Below are positions 44,568 through 54,571 of a DNA stretch of 64,000 nt, in pieces (the first letter of the stretch is position 1; each line of letters opens with the position of its first letter). Source of the stretch: Zooshikella harenae (GTDB lineage Bacteria > Pseudomonadota > Gammaproteobacteria > Pseudomonadales > Zooshikellaceae); the NCBI RefSeq assembly GCF_018837975.1, contig NZ_JAGSOY010000001.1, positions 124,001 through 188,000 of the forward strand, given 5' to 3'. The translations under genes and the position numbers were made by a program. The notes beneath the pieces were generated by a model. That model did no database searches. It saw only the letters and a list, made by a program, of their open reading frames with translations, and was not told the origin of the DNA.

Positions 44568-47500
44568 ACTGCTCTCCTATTTCCAGTGACTTACCACTGA
44601 CGTCATCACCTAACACATCAGCAACGTTCAGCTTGGTTGTTTTACATTGACGGGCTCGCTGACTACTACGCAATGCACGATAGGCCGTTTTTTGCAAAGA
44701 TGGTGACAATGACTTGGCTTTAATGAGCTGTTCCAGTGCTTGTTCAGCCGCTTCAGCTTGTAAATAACCTAATGCCAAGAGAGCATCGGCACGTTGCTGG
44801 GTAATGAGTTGCTCATTGTTAACTAACGATAATAGAGATTCTATTGAGTGTTGCTGCTTACCAGCCAATGCCAACAATGGTTGTTGTGTGTCTTCTTCCA
44901 GTGTTTGCAGAGACTCTAAAGAAGGTTGCCCTAACCAGCGCTCTGCCAACGTATCAAACGAGCTCATTGTAGAATCAGATAAAGTGGATGCATTTTGCAC
45001 TTTACTCAACAATGCACATACCTGTTGCTGCAGGCTACCTTGCACATGATCTGTGAGTGATTTCAGCAACTCAACGAGCTGTTCACTTAAGATGTCCGAC
45101 TGTTGTAGTTGAAGCTGTATAGCCTGTGAAATTAGTGACTGTACCGCTAAATATTTAGCAGGTAATTGGTAAACGACAGTAAGCACTGTATCTGCTGCTT
45201 GGTGTTTAATTAAACACCATATGCCATCTCGTAAACAGTTCTGTAATTGTTTACTCTCATATGTTTTCTGATCAACCTCTATAACTTGCAGAGGCAGTAC
45301 TGAACGTCGGAAGTGTACTAACTGTCGCTGACACATTGCTTCAACAGCAGCTAACGCTGTACTCGAAGGCTCGCTCAAACGTCCTATCAGCCTCGCTGCC
45401 ATCCCATTCACATCAGGGTGCTCATGGGTAATACCTTGCAATAATACTGACTCGTCATTAATTGGATTAGCTAAAAAGCCTTGACTTAAAAACGGCTTAG
45501 TTCTTGAACTGCAACTAGCCAATAGAAGTAAACGCTGCAGTCCATCCCCATAGCGCGCCACACGAATTAATAATTTTTCATTCCAATAACATGACTGATT
45601 TTTAAGAAATGCATAATCAATGTTACGAACCTGATTATCAACAACAGGCCAGATATGATCTGCCACATCCATCGCTACACTAATAACATGTGCATTGTCT
45701 TCATTCTCAACCAGTTCAAATAGCACACTCAAGTGTTGTGTATCTTGAGCAAATATCATTTGCCTCAATGCTTCAATACGATATCGAGGAAAAATCTCTT
45801 TATTCTTAATACAAGCAACCAGTGCTGACCAAGATTTAGGTGAATCAAACCATCGTAATGCTTTAATTGATCGATCAATTTGTGATGCGTACTCATTCTC
45901 GCCATGCTTCAGTATTTTGGTTAACAAGTTAAGTACTTTTTCAGCTTGGTCTGTATGCTTGAGGTAACCAATCGCTTCTATAGCATCATCTTGTAGAGCA
46001 TGTTCCTCATTGGTCGCAAGATCCAGTAATAGGTCTACGGTATCTGTATCACCTAAGCGACCTAGCGCAATGACCGCACGTTGGCGATTTTCATGCGCTG
46101 GATCCATATCAATAGCCGCTAATAAGATGCTCTTACCTGCCCGCTGCCCCACCATAGCCAAACCTTCTGCAGCGATAAAGCGCACTTGAGCTTGTCGATG
46201 TGCTAGTAATTGCTGCAATAGTTCTGCACTTGCTCCACGGTATCTAACTCGCCACGCATAATGTTCAAGCAAGTTATAAAACATCGCGTCAGGCAAACAC
46301 GGCATGATATTCGCCAGCAGTGTATTAATGTCAGTAGACTTAGCAAGCTTTAAGGGCTTCAGCAGTTTATCTAGGCGCTCACAATGCCCTAAATTCACGA
46401 GTGTTTGTACCAACAGCACAAGTAACTCATCATGCAATGGATACTTTGTAGCTTGCAGTTGCTGAGTAGGTGTACATTTTAATGTTTGGTCATAACCACT
46501 AATAACGGTCAGCGCATCAGTTACAGCACGAGTATGCTGATGTTTACTTAAAAGTTTGAGCAGCCGGGGCGCTAAAGCTTTTTGTCGATATTTAGCGACT
46601 ATATTTAGCAAGTCTGCAACAGGAAGTGATTTTGAGTGGTTACTCTCAACCATCTGCATAACAGGCTCAACAATTTCAGGCTGATCAACCTGCCGCAATG
46701 CATTGACAATGACTCGTGTTTCACTCTGCTGCTGACTATCCGCTAATAAGCTTAACAACACCATCATCGCTTGAGATTGTCCTTGCGAAACAAGCATATT
46801 ACCCGCTTGTAAATGAGCATCTCGCTGAGACGTTTGTGGCACTTCCTGCTGATAAAATGCAATAGCAACTTGGAGTGCTGTATCCCGCCAAGCACCCTGC
46901 ATTGCTTCCACTAAAAGATTGAGTAATTCAGATTCACCCTCGTCATAGTGTTTTAGCAGCCATTGAACAGTATTTGTCCTCAACTTAGTTGAAAAGGCTT
47001 TTGTGCCCAACCTTGCTGCTTGAACTTCGCCTTTAAACTGGCTGTATAAGGTAAAAGCCTCAAACTCCAAGCCATCCGAACGCTCTTGCAAACATTGCTG
47101 CAAGACTGTGACTTCAGCATCACCCGCCTCTCCTGCAGCCAACAGCTGTAAGCCCGCTTTTGCAATATCCAAATGCTGACTTTGTAGTGCCTCTCCAATC
47201 AACAATGACTGTTGTTGAGTTCGAGATGACAATAATGTCCACGCACGCTGACGCACATCGGCATACTTATCATGAAGACACTGAATTAATACAGGTTCAG
47301 CTTGTTGCCACCATTCACCAAACTGATCTGTTAATTTAATGACGGCTTGCAACGCATTTAAACGTAACGCAACCCCTTGCGATGTCAGTAACTGTTGATG
47401 ACTCAATAAGCCATACAAAACACCTAATGCCCACTGCTGTAAACATTGCTCGCTGGTAGGCTTATTTTTTTGGAGTTGCATTTCAGCGCTAAACTGTAAT

Positions 47501-50500
47501 TGCTGAATTTCACTCTGATAACGTTGTTTAAATCGCAACCAGATTAATCGCGCACGTTTTGGCTCTTCAGATACCCACGAAAATAACTGGTAAGCAAAAC
47601 GTGCCTTTAATGGAAGATTATCTGCCAAAAGAATAGATGTCATAACAGCAAAATCATCCACCGTTAGCAGTGTTTCAATGGTTGAACCAGCTTGACTAGC
47701 AACGTTATCGTCAGTTTTTTTAGTATGAGATGCCGACAAATCATTACTTTCTTGCTGAAGCCAACATGCAACACTTTGCTCAACCGTTTTCTGCAGAGCA
47801 GATTTATCATTGAATACCGCTAACGCTTGAGCAACATAAAGGTGTAGCGCTAAATCCCGCTGATTTAATAAATCTAATAAAGGTGTAGGATCTACTGCAT
47901 TTGGATGTATATAAGGTAAAACACCCAACAAATAACCAAGAAGTGGTTGATTCTGAACAACATCAGGCAGAGTATTTTGGACAGTAATTTGCTCACCAGC
48001 CCCAGCGAGTGTTTTATTTAGGCACAAAAATACAGCCAGTTGTTGCCAAGAAGTTAAGGCTGCATTTTTCTGTTCAAGAACACCTGCAGCCTCATGCTGC
48101 CCTAACAATACCAAGCCCAGGGCAGCATAAGCTTGTTGTTGAGAATTATCGACTTGCAACAAGCGTTGTAACAAACCTTGCTCTGCAGATGATGCACACC
48201 AACTTAATGCGTAAGTGGCTGCAGTCGCTAATGGCTGGTGCTTATGCTGCAAGTAAGGGTGAATATAAGGTACAGCGTCTGTAGTCGCTAATTCAGCAAG
48301 CACCTCAAGCACTTCTTTTTGCCGACTCCGCCATTTGGTTTTACGTTCTTTACTCTCAGGCTCTTTTTCTGCAAGTAACTGAAATAAAGGTTGTTTTGCC
48401 CGTTCATCACCAACTACTGCTAGCGCTTTTGCCGCAGCCAAAACAATATCTTGGTGAACTGCACTTAGTGCAACCGCCACTTCATCCCAAGCTTGAGCCA
48501 CAATAAGTGAATCAATGGCTTGCCGGCGAAGTTCAGGGTCTTCATCCGCAATAAACGACACCAGTAGTAACTGCGCAGCGTCAGAATTTAAATCAATCAG
48601 CTGATTTAAAGCTTGTTGGCGAAGATCTCTATGGACGGATTCAGCAGCGTACTGTAAAGGTTTTATGGGCTGATCTTCAAACTGCTTTTGAGCTGCAACA
48701 AATGCCTGAGAACGAACTTCATAAAACCCATCATTAAACATCTGCATCAATAGGCCTGGTTGCCAAGCACTTCTTTTATGCGCTAACAACTCTTGTAATG
48801 CGATAATATGACAGTCTTCAAAATGACTCTTCAGTAATAACAGCACTCCGTCCGCTTTACCTTCAGGCCAGGCTGTGTTCAAACACGCCTTAGCTGCTTC
48901 TTGTCTCACTCGCTGATGAGCGCTGTTAATACCTTGTAATAACCAGTGCTTACGATGCTGCAGCTCTACATCGTCATCCAGCATAGCCATTAATCGTTGT
49001 AATCCCTGAAGATGAACATCCTCAGCGGTAGACTGCCATGCCATAGCAACCACTTGATAAGGCTCATCGATTAACAGCTGCTCAATAGCATTTAAAGCCG
49101 CCATACGCACACCACCGTCTTTATCGTTCAGTAACCACTGAAGATGAGAGAGAGCATGCTGATCCTTAAGTAAGGACAAGGCATAGCACACATCCAATCT
49201 AGTGGGCTGCGCCTCATGATTAACCAACTGTAATAATATAGGCAATGCACAGGGATGCTGCTGATGTGCTAAACACCGAGCGGCTAATAAAACAATGTCG
49301 GTATATTGAGAGACCGTAGCAGGCAGTAAGATGTCTATATCATGCTGTGTGAGCAAAGGTGCATTTTTAAACTGTTTTTCAAGAGGCTTATGATTATTTT
49401 GACCATGAAGCGAAAAGTCATTTATATCAGTTAATTGCCGTGCAATATATTCATCTGCTTGATGTAAAAAGGCAGCAAGTGCTTTACGGCTGAGCACCAT
49501 GACCCAAAATGCCGTGTGTCGAACATTATTATCCTGATCATTTAAGCACTGTCTTAAGGCAATATTGACGGCAGCGTTCATTAATTGCTGCTGTTGATAA
49601 CAACGAATAAGCGCTGCGCGTCGAATATCAGAAAAATGTGTATTTAATGCATGTAAATAAATTTCAACTTTTTCATTGTTCACTTGCTCAAGGCTGTGCA
49701 AAGCATAATGCCGTATTCGATTATTATTGTGATTTAATGCTTCCATTAAAACACTTTTTGACTGCCCCTCTTCATTGGCATTAACCCATTCCATTAATAA
49801 TGTTAATGCTGCAAAACCAATATTTTCATGCTCTGTATGCAATGCCTTTTGAGCTAAACGAATATCACCACGCTGCGTAATAGCCTGCAGTGCAGTAAAT
49901 GCCTTGAGCCGAACATCATCATCACTATGATTAAGCTGTTTTGTCCATAAACTCAAACAACTAGGGTGTTGAGCTTCGGTGAGATATTTTGCGGCTAAGC
50001 GTCTAAGCGTAACATCCCGTTCTCGATCAACGACACCTGCTAACAACGTGAGTGATTGCTGATCAACATGTTTAGCCAATTGTTCAATGCCTTGCTGCCG
50101 ATGCTTAATATCATTTGCAGAAAGATTAAATTTTGCTTCAGCGATAGCATTTTTAATTACTTTTTGAGACTGCCCAAAACGTTGCTCTGCAGTTAGCGCT
50201 AGCAACTGAATGGAATGATCTTCACCTGCAATAGCCAGCCAATCCTGTTGTGAATCTTGCACATACGCAAGCCCTACAGGCACTGGAATTTTGCCTGTAT
50301 AAGTGACTGGTTGGCCTTTTGTCATTGGCCAACTTTTTAGTGTTTTATCACTAGCTGCTGTAAACAATCGACTTTCAGCAATTAGTAATTGTTTAATCGC
50401 TTGCTTATGCATTGCGCTTTGCCCTCGATCAAGTAGCGCAACTTCATCATGCCCCGTATGAATATCAATGCAATAAAAAGTTTTATCTTGACCACAGCTG

Positions 50501-51081
50501 TATAAACGACCATCTGCATCACTAAAAGCCAATGCAGTAACAGCCTGTTTATGCACTTCCTGCTGAAGGTACAACTGCCAACCATTTTTTTCAGTAAAAG
50601 CATAAATGGTGAGTAAGCCTTGTGTACTACCAGCCGCTATGTATTTACCTGTTTTATCAACGGCTAGTTTGGCTCCTGGCTCCATAAGTGTAAGCTGTTG
50701 CTGCAACTCACCATTTTGTGTACTAAGCAACCAAATATACTGTTGCTGCAAAATGGCTAACTGTTGCTGTACGACAGCAATCGCATCAATATCTATTGAT
50801 TCGGCTGGTGAGAACGGTATGAGTGTCAACGCATCTTCTGTTAACCTTTTCTTCCATAATTGATGCTGGCTATCAACTAACCATAAGTTGTCATCCTCAA
50901 TAACAATATGCTTAGCACCGCATTCTAACGAATTATGTCTAAACTGTTGTGTTTTTAGGTTGTAGCAATATAACCCTGTAGCGTGTCCTTCAGCATGCTC
51001 AGTCACCCAATACAATTGATTGCCATGACCTAACAGAGCACGAATAGCACCTCGATAGGGTAAATAAAGCGTCTGGCTCAT
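44560..51081 (-). CDS. Giant WD40-HEAT repeat protein of the retron operon
   Basis: 2173 residues from ATG 51081, where AGGA sits 7 bases upstream; the frame reads back to 51159 inside the previous gene without a site. Residues about 1-330 look like a WD40 propeller (AVTALAFSDADGRLYSCGQDKT, QAIKQLLIAESRLFTAASDKTLKSW). From about 345 to the C-terminus the sequence is HEAT/Armadillo-type helical repeat (for example HSDDDVRLKAFTAL, LNDQDNNVRHTAFW, LNDKDGGVRMAALNAI, DEDPELRRQAIDSL). No enzymatic motif is visible. It is a scaffold-sized protein, probably cytoplasmic, with no signal peptide. It starts 23 bases after the BRCT protein and overlaps the SWIM-WGR gene, in line with one mRNA and a joint complex. 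Confidence 0.85.
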   Translation of the reverse strand: MSQTLYLPYRGAIRALLGHGNQLYWVTEHAEGHATGLYCYNLKTQQFRHNSLECGAKHIVIEDDNLWLVDSQHQLWKKRLTEDALTLIPFSPAESIDIDAIAVVQQQLAILQQQYIWLLSTQNGELQQQLTLMEPGAKLAVDKTGKYIAAGSTQGLLTIYAFTEKNGWQLYLQQEVHKQAVTALAFSDADGRLYSCGQDKTFYCIDIHTGHDEVALLDRGQSAMHKQAIKQLLIAESRLFTAASDKTLKSWPMTKGQPVTYTGKIPVPVGLAYVQDSQQDWLAIAGEDHSIQLLALTAEQRFGQSQKVIKNAIAEAKFNLSANDIKHRQQGIEQLAKHVDQQSLTLLAGVVDRERDVTLRRLAAKYLTEAQHPSCLSLWTKQLNHSDDDVRLKAFTALQAITQRGDIRLAQKALHTEHENIGFAALTLLMEWVNANEEGQSKSVLMEALNHNNNRIRHYALHSLEQVNNEKVEIYLHALNTHFSDIRRAALIRCYQQQQLMNAAVNIALRQCLNDQDNNVRHTAFWVMVLSRKALAAFLHQADEYIARQLTDINDFSLHGQNNHKPLEKQFKNAPLLTQHDIDILLPATVSQYTDIVLLAARCLAHQQHPCALPILLQLVNHEAQPTRLDVCYALSLLKDQHALSHLQWLLNDKDGGVRMAALNAIEQLLIDEPYQVVAMAWQSTAEDVHLQGLQRLMAMLDDDVELQHRKHWLLQGINSAHQRVRQEAAKACLNTAWPEGKADGVLLLLKSHFEDCHIIALQELLAHKRSAWQPGLLMQMFNDGFYEVRSQAFVAAQKQFEDQPIKPLQYAAESVHRDLRQQALNQLIDLNSDAAQLLLVSFIADEDPELRRQAIDSLIVAQAWDEVAVALSAVHQDIVLAAAKALAVVGDERAKQPLFQLLAEKEPESKERKTKWRSRQKEVLEVLAELATTDAVPYIHPYLQHKHQPLATAATYALSWCASSAEQGLLQRLLQVDNSQQQAYAALGLVLLGQHEAAGVLEQKNAALTSWQQLAVFLCLNKTLAGAGEQITVQNTLPDVVQNQPLLGYLLGVLPYIHPNAVDPTPLLDLLNQRDLALHLYVAQALAVFNDKSALQKTVEQSVACWLQQESNDLSASHTKKTDDNVASQAGSTIETLLTVDDFAVMTSILLADNLPLKARFAYQLFSWVSEEPKRARLIWLRFKQRYQSEIQQLQFSAEMQLQKNKPTSEQCLQQWALGVLYGLLSHQQLLTSQGVALRLNALQAVIKLTDQFGEWWQQAEPVLIQCLHDKYADVRQRAWTLLSSRTQQQSLLIGEALQSQHLDIAKAGLQLLAAGEAGDAEVTVLQQCLQERSDGLEFEAFTLYSQFKGEVQAARLGTKAFSTKLRTNTVQWLLKHYDEGESELLNLLVEAMQGAWRDTALQVAIAFYQQEVPQTSQRDAHLQAGNMLVSQGQSQAMMVLLSLLADSQQQSETRVIVNALRQVDQPEIVEPVMQMVESNHSKSLPVADLLNIVAKYRQKALAPRLLKLLSKHQHTRAVTDALTVISGYDQTLKCTPTQQLQATKYPLHDELLVLLVQTLVNLGHCERLDKLLKPLKLAKSTDINTLLANIMPCLPDAMFYNLLEHYAWRVRYRGASAELLQQLLAHRQAQVRFIAAEGLAMVGQRAGKSILLAAIDMDPAHENRQRAVIALGRLGDTDTVDLLLDLATNEEHALQDDAIEAIGYLKHTDQAEKVLNLLTKILKHGENEYASQIDRSIKALRWFDSPKSWSALVACIKNKEIFPRYRIEALRQMIFAQDTQHLSVLFELVENEDNAHVISVAMDVADHIWPVVDNQVRNIDYAFLKNQSCYWNEKLLIRVARYGDGLQRLLLLASCSSRTKPFLSQGFLANPINDESVLLQGITHEHPDVNGMAARLIGRLSEPSSTALAAVEAMCQRQLVHFRRSVLPLQVIEVDQKTYESKQLQNCLRDGIWCLIKHQAADTVLTVVYQLPAKYLAVQSLISQAIQLQLQQSDILSEQLVELLKSLTDHVQGSLQQQVCALLSKVQNASTLSDSTMSSFDTLAERWLGQPSLESLQTLEEDTQQPLLALAGKQQHSIESLLSLVNNEQLITQQRADALLALGYLQAEAAEQALEQLIKAKSLSPSLQKTAYRALRSSQRARQCKTTKLNVADVLGDDVSGKSLEIGEQYE

Positions 51082-51104
51082 AACTTCTTCCTGCTCTTTT
51101 TTAA

Positions 51105-54100
51105 TTAGGCAAACTGCGTTGGATGTGCGCGACGAATACGTGTCAAAGCAACTAAACACGCTTCTCGTTCCATTTTACTTAAAGAGCGACTAAAGCCTTG
51201 TAGTAATGACCAAATTGCCTGAGCAAACTGCAAATCACGCTCTGCAAACTCTTGAATGGTCGCAATTAACGCACATTTACTTTTTATGGAGGAAAACGTT
51301 GTAGAAAAGGTCTCTTTATTTTTACTCATACGGGTAGGAGGAATGGTAAATAACTCACTACAGACTAATTGCTGCCAGTTTCTTAGTGAAATATTAACTG
51401 AGTTAATATCATTCATTTTTCGGTAGTGAAGCCACAGCTGATGTATTGCAAAATAACGCAGTTGTCGATCTGGGCTATCCAACAGTAATAAAAGTACATC
51501 TGCAGACAACTGACCGAGTTGTTGCAAAGCATAAAGGCCTAGTGTTCGTGCTGCTTTATGGTTTGATTCACATAACACTAACCAATCTGCAACTGTATAC
51601 CGAGTTAGGTCTAAGTGGCAGGCCTTTAGCCTTTCGGGTTGATGTACAATGCTTGCTTGAATAAATACATTTACATCATGATAGTTCTGCTCAAGTAATT
51701 GAGCTAAGCGCTTAGTGCTTGGTAACCATGCCTGCCACTCATGCTCTACAAACCGTAAAGCAAAAGCGCGTAATTTGCGGTCATTGTGTTTAAGTAAAGG
51801 GAAAAAGCGCTGTAATGATAAAAACTCAGCAGGTATTTCTGCACCAGGGTCAACAGGACGATCTGTTTCAACTAAACAAAGCTGTTGGTGGTGACGAATT
51901 AAATAATGGCGGGCAAACTCAGCTAAGTTCTGCTGCTCCACTTTAGCTTCGGTAGCCCATTGCCATAATCTTTCACATCCGTTCATTATGTCTTCAGATG
52001 AAGACTCAACTTCCTGTCCCGACGTCTTTTTCAAAAATGCAGTTTCAGAAATAATTGCAATATCCGCACCCTGAGCTTGTAGTTGCTCAGCTTTAACCTG
52101 CTTGCTACCTTTCTTTCCATTACCATACAACGGTGAGCCTTCATCACCAATGACTAAGTAATTTAATTTTCCATTGACTGTGCTAGCAACTGCACCTCCT
52201 AGCTTTTTAACAAGTGCTTGTGCTTCACTCCTTGTCATCGTTGCCAACTTACCCGTAAATAAAAAACGCTGACCTTCAAAACTCACTAACTCAGCAGTTT
52301 GTGTCGACGAAGTTGATTCTGTCTCAGATTCGCTAATGACTTGAGATGATGTATTACTGGCAAAGTCAGCAGGTAAGAAATTAAGTGTAAGAACATCAAC
52401 AGCAAAAGAATGATACGCAGTGTTAGATGATGCGGCTAAAGTCAGTAACCAATCTAAACCCAGTGTTTTAGCAGAGAACTGTCGTACATCTTTAAGCCAA
52501 TAGCGGACCTCTTCTGCCAGATCTTCGGCAAAGTGAGTCACTGCAGGCCACTTTTTACCTTGGGTTAATAGCTGTGTTCGCCACTCAGCTTGCTGCCAAT
52601 CTGGTTCATAAACCAGTGATTGACAAAATACAGCGCCAAACTTTTCTGCCTGTAGTTTACCTTCATTAACCCAGTCAATAACTGTTTCACTGGCTAAAGG
52701 ATGGAGTAACAGTTGTTGTAAATGGCCTTGCGCCAAACTAGATAGATCAAAGTTTTTAATATTTGACAGGGCAAAGTCAGCAACGTAAGCACCTAATGGC
52801 TGCTCTTCATCAGTATTGATGAGTAACAAATCCAGGAAAAAGTCCAGAGTAATTTCAGATAAACTGAAATTATCAACCAAATAGCTAACGGCAAAATTAA
52901 AGGCTTCGTAATTATTCGCAAGCAGCAACTGCTTTAACCATGTTAAATTAATTTCTTTACGCGTATATAATTTTTTTATTTGCGCTGCTGCAAACTCGTG
53001 AGCATGCTTATCAACCAGCAATACTCCCCATGTTGAGAGTGGTACGCTTTTACGAAGATTAAACTGTTGAACAGAAGTCTCAGCAAACACTCTGGTATTC
53101 TTGTACTGTGACTGTAAAAGTTCAAGAAATTGATCACACGTTATTGCTTTGTTGTGAACCTGAAAAATGTCGATTGCAAACTGCCGAGCATCTGCAACTT
53201 GAGAGTTTAATAATCCCCACAACAAATCAAATAAGCCTAGTTGTAATAACGATTTTTGCTCATAAACAGGCGCATGATGTATTAACCAAATGACAAACTT
53301 ATCAATTTCTTTACTTTGACCTGTTGGCAAACTCTTCAACCACTGACAAGGCAGTGATCGTAAGCCTGTTAAAAAGTATTTCTGTAATAGCTCAACTGTA
53401 AATCGTCTTACCAATTCAGCATTCGCTAATGACAATATTTTAATGAGGGGCTTTAAGTGTAACTGCCAAGCATCAGGAAATGCACAATGTTTAATGACAT
53501 TTTGTCGATCGCGAATATAACGAAAATGAGTGCGAGAATACTTTTTACTACCATGATACAAAATATGGTTAGCAACCCACGTTGCAGTCCATGATGTATC
53601 ATCGCGATAATGAATTAATACTTGCCCAGCGACTACTGGATAAAGTGATGGCCAACGCTTACCTATAATTCGTAAGGTACGCCATGCTCGGCGAGTAAGA
53701 TACGTCAGCGTTTCAAGTCTCACCTCATGCTGAGATGGATTTGCCAGTGCCATATCAATTCGAGCAGCTAACAATCCATAGACTTCATAATCCTGCTCAG
53801 ACTCAGCTAACTTAAAAATGAGTTTAATCGCACGCCAACAACCATAAACAAACGGTAGTTCTGTTAAAACCTGTAAAAGTATTTGCCGATCTACTACACA
53901 CTTACTTTTCCACAGAGGTAATACCAACTTAAATATCAATAAGCGTCCATGAGTCTCAGGTAATTTGGTCGCTTGTTGAAAAAAACTTTCTCGCAAGTGT
54001 TGCTGTTGCTCTAGTGTTAGCTGCAAATAAGCTGGAGAACGCAAATACTGAACAAACTGCTCAACAGTCATTAACTCAGTTTGTTGTTCCTCACTTGGAA

Positions 54101-54212
54101 ACTGCTCTATACCCTGCTGTTGATCTATATACTGACTAAGAAATGTAGAAAACTGGGGATCTTTTGAATGGAGGGCTTGTTGAAGTGTGCTTAACGATAA
54201 TAATGCTGACAA
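51105..54212 (-). CDS. Helical-repeat protein with an internal BRCT domain, first gene of the retron operon
   Basis: 1035 residues. The start is a TTG at 54212 with AAAGGTG 5 bases upstream; no ATG lies nearby in frame. Residues about 1-625 and 750-1035 are Leu-rich helical repeats of HEAT type (NSQVADARQFAIDIFQ, HNDRKLRAFALRFVEHEW, DSPDRQLRYFAIHQLW). Between them, about 644-730, lies a BRCT domain (RFLFTGKLATMTRSEAQAL, LGGAVASTVNGKLNYLVIGDEG, KQVKAEQLQAQGADIAIISE) of the form found in bacterial DNA ligase LigA and PARP1. A Ser/Thr-rich linker precedes it. BRCT domains bind DNA ends or phosphoproteins. No nuclease or other catalytic motif seen. Leader region upstream carries the candidate retron RNA. 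Confidence 0.85.
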   Translation of the reverse strand: MSALLSLSTLQQALHSKDPQFSTFLSQYIDQQQGIEQFPSEEQQTELMTVEQFVQYLRSPAYLQLTLEQQQHLRESFFQQATKLPETHGRLLIFKLVLPLWKSKCVVDRQILLQVLTELPFVYGCWRAIKLIFKLAESEQDYEVYGLLAARIDMALANPSQHEVRLETLTYLTRRAWRTLRIIGKRWPSLYPVVAGQVLIHYRDDTSWTATWVANHILYHGSKKYSRTHFRYIRDRQNVIKHCAFPDAWQLHLKPLIKILSLANAELVRRFTVELLQKYFLTGLRSLPCQWLKSLPTGQSKEIDKFVIWLIHHAPVYEQKSLLQLGLFDLLWGLLNSQVADARQFAIDIFQVHNKAITCDQFLELLQSQYKNTRVFAETSVQQFNLRKSVPLSTWGVLLVDKHAHEFAAAQIKKLYTRKEINLTWLKQLLLANNYEAFNFAVSYLVDNFSLSEITLDFFLDLLLINTDEEQPLGAYVADFALSNIKNFDLSSLAQGHLQQLLLHPLASETVIDWVNEGKLQAEKFGAVFCQSLVYEPDWQQAEWRTQLLTQGKKWPAVTHFAEDLAEEVRYWLKDVRQFSAKTLGLDWLLTLAASSNTAYHSFAVDVLTLNFLPADFASNTSSQVISESETESTSSTQTAELVSFEGQRFLFTGKLATMTRSEAQALVKKLGGAVASTVNGKLNYLVIGDEGSPLYGNGKKGSKQVKAEQLQAQGADIAIISETAFLKKTSGQEVESSSEDIMNGCERLWQWATEAKVEQQNLAEFARHYLIRHHQQLCLVETDRPVDPGAEIPAEFLSLQRFFPLLKHNDRKLRAFALRFVEHEWQAWLPSTKRLAQLLEQNYHDVNVFIQASIVHQPERLKACHLDLTRYTVADWLVLCESNHKAARTLGLYALQQLGQLSADVLLLLLDSPDRQLRYFAIHQLWLHYRKMNDINSVNISLRNWQQLVCSELFTIPPTRMSKNKETFSTTFSSIKSKCALIATIQEFAERDLQFAQAIWSLLQGFSRSLSKMEREACLVALTRIRRAHPTQFA

Positions 54213-54571
54213 GGTAACACCTTTATAATACTACTGGCTTGTCCATTTTAGTTTTTATCACTTACTTATATCCAACACGACATAACTGATACATACACTT
54301 TGTTAACTTATTACTTCAGCATGCTCAACTCGTACATCATTCTTAAATGGGAATATCTGGTTTCATTAAATTTATTATTACCGAACTAACGTCGCAATTT
54401 CTTATACCCAAAGCTGAGGGCAGTTATTTAGCAGAACTAAAGCTCTCACAAAAAATATGTGAGAATAGTAAACAGTTAATCATCATGTGGGGATAAAATT
54501 AAACCTAACAACTCGACTTATGTATATATCTTCTAAAAACAAGACACTATAAGTTAAGTTGTTAGGTTTTG
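54213..54571 (-). promoter_or_regulatory. Structured leader between the candidate retron RNA and the first operon gene
   Basis: Two clear inverted repeats: 54501-54521 with 54549-54569 (19 of 21 positions pair, 27-base loop; outer 12 bp AAACCTAACAAC / GTTGTTAGGTTT) and TCTCACA 54444-54450 with TGTGAGA 54458-54464. The first could stop or process the upstream RNA, or bind a regulator. No gene seen. Confidence 0.5.
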
